A stretch of 64,000 nucleotides of DNA from Rubrivivax sp. (GTDB lineage Bacteria > Pseudomonadota > Gammaproteobacteria > Burkholderiales > Burkholderiaceae_C). The notes under the pieces are model-generated. The model worked only from the letters and a program-made list of their open reading frames with translations. It ran no database searches and was not told the DNA's origin. Shown here one piece after another: positions 59,420-64,000 of the stretch; the stretch's first letter is position 1; each line of letters opens with the position of its first letter. The DNA is taken from assembly GCA_024641945.1 (NCBI GenBank), contig JAHECD010000004.1, positions 1 through 64,000 of the forward strand, given 5' to 3'. The position numbers and the translations under genes are program-made.

Positions 59420-59673
59420 GCGGTTCCTCGATGAAGGGTGGCGTCATCACGTCCACGACAGGCATCCCGATGCGCGGCTGACCGGGGCGGGAAGGCGAAC
59501 CGGGCGCACTGAAAGGATCTGGAAGCGAGTCGGGCAGGCAAGATCGCGTGGACACTCTGAAATCTGCAGCCCTTGCGGATGATGGTTGGCCATTGATGTT
59601 GAATCAGCCCGTGTCAGGGGTGGCCGGGGTCCGGAGGTGCTGCCGCCACTCTTGCCGCTGCAACAAACCACGG

Positions 59674-59679
59674 ATTATA
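59674..59679 (-). promoter_or_regulatory. Candidate -10 of an rpoD promoter
   Basis: TATAAT reads on the minus strand in the dnaG-rpoD gap, with a probable start near 59667. No TTGACA-like -35 is at 17 bases. A leader of about 250 bases would precede rpoD; nothing else recognisable lies in 59420-59718. Confidence 0.55.
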
Positions 59680-59718
59680 CCGTCGACGGCAAGCCCCGTA
59701 TCGGTGCAAGTCGAGCGC

Positions 59719-61452
59719 TCAGATTCGCCCTAGCAGCTGCAGCGCATCGCGCTTTTCGATGAGGGAGCGGGTCTGACTCACGGCCGCCTGCAATTCCGCG
59801 AGGTCCGGTGTCATCTGGATGGCAGCACCATCGACGAGCGAACGGGCAAGTTGCGCCAACGAGCCCTCGACGAGCTGCTCGCGAAGCTCGGGCCATTCGC
59901 GGTGCCCGTGTTCCGTCAACTCACGTTCGAGCCACCGAAACAGCTCCCCATGCCAGGAGTCCAGACCGGACAGCATCTCGTGGTCGGCGCCGGAGAGGGC
60001 ATGCCAGAGATCGGAGTTCAGCAAGAGCATGCGAGCAGCTTGATCCTGCGGCAGCTTGACGGCGACGCCGGACGTCCGGCGCGAAAGGGCGGGGCGCCTC
60101 GCCGACGGTGGGCGAGCGCCTGCAGCGCTCGCCGTCTGCCCCCACAGGCGCGAAAGCTCATCCAGCGGCAACCGCGCCTCCTGTGCCAGGTCGGCCAGGA
60201 TCTGCGCCCGAAGGGCGCCCACGGGCAACGCCATCCACAAGGGACGCGCCTGGGCCAGCAGGCGTGCCCGGCCCTCCGCCGTGGCGAGATCGGCACCCTC
60301 GGCGGCGCGCTCGATCAGTTGGCGCGACAGCGGGAGCGCGGCTGCGACGAATTGCTCGAACCCGGGTGCACCGTGCTCGCGGACATAGGAATCGGGGTCA
60401 TGTTCCGGTGGAAGGAAAAGAAACTTGAAACTGCGCAGGTCGGTGACGTGCGGCAGCGCGGCCTCGAGGGCACGACCCGCCGCCCGGCGGCCTGCGGCAT
60501 CGCCGTCGAAGCTGAAGACGACGTGGTCGGTGAATCGCAGCAGCTTCTGCACGTGATCGGGCGTGCAGGCCGTGCCCAAGGTCGCCACGGCATTTCCGAA
60601 ACCCGATTGAGCCAGTGCGACGACGTCCATGTAGCCTTCGACGACGAGCGCATACCCTCGCTCCCGAAACGCCGTGCGCGCTTCGAACAATCCATACAGC
60701 TCCCGGCCCTTGACGAAGACCGGGGTCTCGGGCGAATTCAGATATTTCGGCTCGCCGCTGTCGATGACGCGCCCGCCAAAACCTATCACGTCGCCTTTCA
60801 CCGAACGAATCGGAAACATGATTCGGTCGCGGAAGCGGTCGTAGCGCTTCTGATCCGCACCGTCGTCGCCCTGCACGATGACCAGTCCCGCCTCCACGAG
60901 CAAGGGATCGTCGTACTTCGGGAACGCGCTCGCGAGGGTGCGCCAGCCTTCGGGCGCAAACCCGAGCCCGAACTGGCGTGCGATCTGGCCGGTCAGCCCG
61001 CGCCGCTTCAGGTAGTCGACCGCACGTTTGTCGTCCTTCAGCCGAGCGCGGTAATGCTCGGCCGCGCGCTGCAGCACGTCGGTCAGCGTGGATCGGAGCG
61101 CGCGTGCCTCGGCGGCGCGGGCCTGCTCCGCTGGATCCACCTGCTCCTCGGGCACTTTCAAGCCGGCCTGCTGCGCCAGGTCGCGTACGGTGTCGACAAA
61201 CCCCGCACCGGTGTGTTCCATCAGGAAGCGAATCGCGTCGCCGTGCGCGCCACAGCCGAAGCAGTGATAGAACTGCTTCGACGGGCTGACCGAGAAACTC
61301 GGTGACTTTTCGCCGTGGAAGGGGCACAGCCCCATCAGGTTGGCGCCGCCCTTCTTGAGTTGCACGTAACGCCCGACGACGTCGACGATGTCGACACGTG
61401 CCAGCACCTCCTGGATGAAGGTGTCGGGGATCTGTCCGCGCGGTGGGCTCAC
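59719..61452 (-). CDS. dnaG: DNA primase
   Basis: A 577-residue primase that makes Okazaki primers and works with DnaB. The zinc-binding domain has Cys43, His46, Cys64 and Cys67 (CPFHGEKSPSF, CFGCGAHG); the TOPRIM catalytic core contains VVEGYMDVVAL and FSFDGDAAGRRAA; a C-terminal helicase-interaction domain follows. The start is GTG 61452 (MSPPRGQIPDTFIQEVLA). It is downstream of an H-NS gene by 37 bp; rpsU, the usual partner elsewhere, is absent. Confidence 0.97.
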   Translation of the reverse strand: MSPPRGQIPDTFIQEVLARVDIVDVVGRYVQLKKGGANLMGLCPFHGEKSPSFSVSPSKQFYHCFGCGAHGDAIRFLMEHTGAGFVDTVRDLAQQAGLKVPEEQVDPAEQARAAEARALRSTLTDVLQRAAEHYRARLKDDKRAVDYLKRRGLTGQIARQFGLGFAPEGWRTLASAFPKYDDPLLVEAGLVIVQGDDGADQKRYDRFRDRIMFPIRSVKGDVIGFGGRVIDSGEPKYLNSPETPVFVKGRELYGLFEARTAFRERGYALVVEGYMDVVALAQSGFGNAVATLGTACTPDHVQKLLRFTDHVVFSFDGDAAGRRAAGRALEAALPHVTDLRSFKFLFLPPEHDPDSYVREHGAPGFEQFVAAALPLSRQLIERAAEGADLATAEGRARLLAQARPLWMALPVGALRAQILADLAQEARLPLDELSRLWGQTASAAGARPPSARRPALSRRTSGVAVKLPQDQAARMLLLNSDLWHALSGADHEMLSGLDSWHGELFRWLERELTEHGHREWPELREQLVEGSLAQLARSLVDGAAIQMTPDLAELQAAVSQTRSLIEKRDALQLLGRI

Positions 61453-61489
61453 GCGCCGAGTCTAGCGGCGCGCTGGATGACGCTGGACT

Positions 61490-61798
61490 TCAGACCGCAA
61501 AGTCGGAAAGCTGCTTTCCCGAGGCCAAGGCGGCCCTGAGCCATTTGGGCTGGAGGCCGCGTCCGCTCCAGGTATCGCCCGTGGCCGCATTCCGATATTT
61601 GGCCGCGACCTTTGCACCCGCCTTCGGCCCGCGGTTCGGCGAACCCGCACGGGCAGAAAGGTCGGCCAGGGTCAATCCATGCTCGGCCATCAGAGACTTG
61701 ACCTGCGCGATGGCCCCCGCCTTTTCTTCGCGCTGTGCATCGGCGATCTGCTTCTCGATAGCGGCCTTTTGGGCCAATAATTCGGCGACGCTGGGCAT
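61490..61798 (-). CDS. H-NS family nucleoid protein
   Basis: A 102-residue H-NS-like protein: N-terminal oligomerisation coiled coil (about residues 1-42), basic linker (PNRGPKAGAKVAAKY), and the C-terminal AT-hook-like DNA-binding motif DTWSGRGLQPKWLRAAL. It silences AT-rich DNA. It starts at the ATG 61796-61798 and lies 37 bp upstream of dnaG. The 203 bp upstream contains a 20-bp dyad and looks AT-richer than its surroundings, which suits autorepression. Confidence 0.92.
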   Translation of the reverse strand: MPSVAELLAQKAAIEKQIADAQREEKAGAIAQVKSLMAEHGLTLADLSARAGSPNRGPKAGAKVAAKYRNAATGDTWSGRGLQPKWLRAALASGKQLSDFAV

Positions 61799-61871
61799 CG
61801 GTCAACTCCGAGAAAATTGAATGGACGGATGATAGTTCATCGCGGTGAGCCACCGCAGCCTCGAAAACCCA

Positions 61872-61891
61872 CCCATGGATATGTCCAAGGG
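61872..61891. promoter_or_regulatory. 20-bp dyad upstream of the H-NS gene
   Basis: CCCATGGATATGTCCAAGGG is an imperfect palindrome with eight of ten pairs matching, centred at 61881.5, 74-93 bases before the H-NS start codon. A second inverted pair, GTCGTGAT (61912-61919) and ATCACGAC (61958-61965), lies further upstream. Operator function is inferred only from symmetry and position. Confidence 0.35.
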
Positions 61892-62001
61892 TGAAAATCA
61901 AATGCAGAGCGGTCGTGATGACACGACGCTCGTGACGATTATGTCCATTCTCGTCGAATCACGACAGAAACGAGCATCGCCTGCAGGAAGCGCAGAGCGG
62001 C

Positions 62002-62274
62002 TCAGGGTTGCGGCGGAACGTAACCCTGCGGTTGATCGACGCCGGCGCCGAAGAAGAACTGCTCCATTTGCCTCGCCAGATACTGCCGGGCACGTGCATC
62101 GGCGAGGTTGAGACGGTTCTCGTTCACCAGCATGGTCTGGTGCTTTTTCCACGCCTCGAAGGCTTCCTTCGAAACATTGTCGTAAATGCGTTTTCCAAGT
62201 TCGCCCGGGTAAGGAGGAAAGGCCAGGCCCTCGGCTTCCTTTTTGAGGTGGATGCATTGCACCATGCGCGTCAT
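62002..62274 (-). CDS. yggX: Probable Fe(2+)-trafficking protein YggX
   Basis: A 90-residue protein of the YggX family, which protects Fe-S clusters against oxidative damage. Characteristic segments are [21 protein letters not shown], split here as two motifs ([13 protein letters not shown] and [12 protein letters not shown]), and [15 protein letters not shown]. It lies 13 bp downstream of argA on the same strand, a frequent pairing in betaproteobacteria. Confidence 0.96.
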   Translation of the reverse strand: MTRMVQCIHLKKEAEGLAFPPYPGELGKRIYDNVSKEAFEAWKKHQTMLVNENRLNLADARARQYLARQMEQFFFGAGVDQPQGYVPPQP

Positions 62275-62287
62275 ATCGCTGCTCCGA

Positions 62288-63643
62288 TCATTTCTTGAAG
62301 GACTTAACCATTACTTGCGAACGTCGATCCCAGTTGTATTTGCGTTTGCGCGCCTCGGGTAACCATTCGGGATCGACCTGCATAAAACCACGCTTGATGA
62401 ACCAGTGCATCGTGCGGGTCGTCAGCACGAAGATACTGTCCAGGCCCATCGCGCGCGCCCGTTGTTCGACACGCTTGAGGATGCGCTCGCCATCGCCCTG
62501 CGCCTGCACCTGGGGGCTTACCGTGAGCGCTGCCATTTCTGCAGTGCCCGCTTCAGGGTAAGGATAGAGCGCTGCGCAGCCGAAGATCACGCCGTCGTGC
62601 TCGATGACGGTGTAGTTGCCGATGTCGCGCTCGATCTCCGTCCGCTCGCGCCGCACCATCGTCCCGTCGCGCTCGAACGGTTCGATCAATTGAAGGATGC
62701 CGCCGACGTCGTCGGCGGTCGCTTCCCGCAGGCTCTCGAGCTTCTCGTCCACCACCATCGTGCCGATGCCGTCGTGGGTATAGACCTCCATTAGCAGCGC
62801 GCCGTCGCTGGAAAACGGCAGGATGTGTGAACGTTCCACGCCGCCCCGGCAGGCCTTCACACAATGCCGCAGATAAAAGGCGACGTCCGTCGGCCGAGTC
62901 GGCGCGGGCAACGCGGCCAGCATGCGCTCTGCCTCCGCCAGCGCGAGTTCGGTGTCGATCGGGCTTTCGGGGTCGCCAGCCTGTTCGTGCACACCCGGCA
63001 CCTCGGTCAGGAACAACAGCTTGTCCGCCTGCAATGCGATGGCGGTCGACGTCGCCACCTCTTCCATCGTCAAGTTGAAGGCTTCGCCGGTGGGCGAAAA
63101 ACCGAACGGGCTGAGCAATACGACCGCGCCGCTGTCGATGGCGCGGCGGATGGCGGCGGAGTCCACCTTGCGCACCAGCCCGCTGTGTCCGAAATCGACG
63201 CCGTCGACGATGCCTACCGGACGCGCGGTCAGGAAGTTCCCTGAGATCACGCGCACCGTGGCGTTGGCCATCGGCGTATTCGGCAGCCCTTGCGAAAAGG
63301 CGGCCTCGATCTCGAATCGCAACTGGCCCGCAGCTTCCTGTGCGCAATCCAGTGTCACCGCATCGGTGATGCGCATGCCGTTGCTGAACCGTTCGGGGTG
63401 CCCCTTGGCGCGCAGTTGCTCGGTCACCTGCGGCCGGAACCCGTGTGCCAGCACGATGCGGATGCCCATCGCATGCAGGATCGAAAGATCCTGGACAAAG
63501 GCGCTGAGCTTGCCCGCCGCAATGGCCTCACCGGCAAGGCCAACCACAAAGGTCTTTCCGCGGTAGGCATGGATGTACGGCGCAACGGCCCGAAACCACG
63601 GTACGAACGTGTGCGGAAAGACGAAACTGGTGGGCAGGTTCAT
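62288..63643 (-). CDS. argA: N-acetylglutamate synthase
   Basis: First enzyme of arginine synthesis. A 451-residue fusion of an amino-acid-kinase-like domain (residues about 1-290; [29 protein letters not shown]) and a GNAT acetyltransferase domain (about 295-445; [21 protein letters not shown] contains the acetyl-CoA loop). The kinase-like part binds arginine for feedback inhibition in the family. ATG at 63641-63643 is chosen; the frame to 63748 overlaps the promoter of the divergent VOC gene. Confidence 0.97.
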   Translation of the reverse strand: MNLPTSFVFPHTFVPWFRAVAPYIHAYRGKTFVVGLAGEAIAAGKLSAFVQDLSILHAMGIRIVLAHGFRPQVTEQLRAKGHPERFSNGMRITDAVTLDCAQEAAGQLRFEIEAAFSQGLPNTPMANATVRVISGNFLTARPVGIVDGVDFGHSGLVRKVDSAAIRRAIDSGAVVLLSPFGFSPTGEAFNLTMEEVATSTAIALQADKLLFLTEVPGVHEQAGDPESPIDTELALAEAERMLAALPAPTRPTDVAFYLRHCVKACRGGVERSHILPFSSDGALLMEVYTHDGIGTMVVDEKLESLREATADDVGGILQLIEPFERDGTMVRRERTEIERDIGNYTVIEHDGVIFGCAALYPYPEAGTAEMAALTVSPQVQAQGDGERILKRVEQRARAMGLDSIFVLTTRTMHWFIKRGFMQVDPEWLPEARKRKYNWDRRSQVMVKSFKK

Positions 63644-63734
63644 GGCGGCGTGATTGTGCCGCAGCGGGATCTTGACACGGCGCGGTGCGACGCAGAGCAT
63701 GGCCCCCTTTGCTTCGACGCGCGAGGTGCCTCCC

Positions 63735-64000
63735 ATGGACGCTTTCAAGACCCACGGCGCTTTCAGCTGGTGTGAATTGATGACCCCGGACCCGGCCGCC
63801 GCGGTCGCGTTCTACGGCCCGCTCTTCGGCTGGAAATCCGACAAGATGGATATGGGCCCGGGCCAGTATCACGTGCAAAAGGTCGGCGACGCTGCCATCG
63901 GCGGCGTCATGAGCATGCCGCCCGACGCCCCTAAGGGCATGCCACCGATGTGGGGCTGTTACGTCACGGTCGACAAGGTCGACGACACCGTCGCCCAAGC
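63735..64000 (+). CDS. VOC-fold (glyoxalase-like) protein, 5' part
   Basis: The gene runs off the right edge; 88 codons are visible. It starts at ATG 63735 (MDAFKTHGAFSWCELMTPD) and shows a glyoxalase/bleomycin-resistance-type beta-alpha-beta unit: FYGPLFGWKSD, then VGDAAIGGVMSMP. Such proteins bind a metal and act on small substrates or confer resistance; function cannot be assigned from half a gene. It is divergent from argA with a 91-bp gap. Confidence 0.8.
   Translation, partial: MDAFKTHGAFSWCELMTPDPAAAVAFYGPLFGWKSDKMDMGPGQYHVQKVGDAAIGGVMSMPPDAPKGMPPMWGCYVTVDKVDDTVAQ

Noticed and set aside
58040-59434. 464-codon open frame opposite rpoD
   Set aside because: Low-complexity Leu/Gly/Arg translation mirroring the Lys/Ala-rich rpoD N-terminus.
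61845-62111. 88-codon plus-strand frame across the H-NS upstream region
   Set aside because: Ends in an Arg-rich run opposite yggX; no Shine-Dalgarno or family resemblance, more likely regulatory DNA.

Overview
The window is chromosomal core DNA from a high-GC betaproteobacterium, most probably order Burkholderiales. The evidence is gene order that I recognise from that group: hisS-yfgM-bamB-der-hfq-hflX-hflK-hflC-hisZ-purA; rpsB-tsf-pyrH-frr-uppS-cdsA-dxr-rseP-bamA-skp-lpxD-fabZ-lpxA-lpxB-rnhB; ppsR divergent from ppsA; rpsF-priB-rpsR-rplI-dnaB; and hslR-grpE-dnaK-dnaJ. A complete tripartite tricarboxylate transporter (TctCBA) with its TctDE two-component system and an RpoD with a long Lys/Ala-rich N-terminus point the same way. 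I cannot name the genus. I see no insertion sequence, prophage or CRISPR array, and coding density is very high; the longest gene-free stretch is the 299 bp between dnaG and rpoD.

Layout. Bases 1-11307 (+): 3' end of hisS, envelope and translation genes (yfgM, bamB, der), a probable sigma-32 driven hfq-hflXKC block, hisZ, purA and a phosphoribosyltransferase. A tRNA-Leu(CAG) on the minus strand with its own terminator sits head-to-head with rnr, which lacks the usual N-terminal winged-helix domain. Bases 13892-16753 (-): NAD(P)HX repair enzyme and a DadA-like oxidoreductase. Bases 16800-31907 (+): one long array running from ribosomal protein S2 through isoprenoid, phospholipid, outer-membrane assembly and lipid A genes, many joined by ATGA/GTGA stop-start overlaps. 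Then ppsR/ppsA (PEP synthase and its regulator), two small uncharacterised genes, a two-subunit sodium:solute symporter, the rpsF operon and dnaB.

Bases 41977-43146 carry a PA0069-type radical SAM gene behind a perfect 16-bp LexA box that covers its predicted -10 element and ends one base before the start codon; this is the most interesting regulatory arrangement in the window. Bases 43172-49246 (-) hold a TPR protein with a degenerate receiver domain and the dnaJ-dnaK-grpE-hslR chaperone block, with sigma-32-like promoters before grpE and dnaK; a perfect DnaA box overlaps the dnaK -10. The tctDE/tctCBA cluster (49257-54573) separates hslR from hemH, which I remember as neighbours in relatives. 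hemH lies in a tight operon behind an FHA-adenylate cyclase and a single-domain response regulator. The right end carries rpoD, dnaG, an H-NS family gene, yggX, argA and the 5' part of a VOC-fold gene.

Most genes are confidently assignable. What deserves a second look is mainly regulatory architecture (LexA box, sigma-32/DnaA overlap, ribosomal leaders, tandem hairpins after ppsA) and a few uncharacterised proteins. All coordinates, motifs and promoters were read by eye; no database search or folding program was run.
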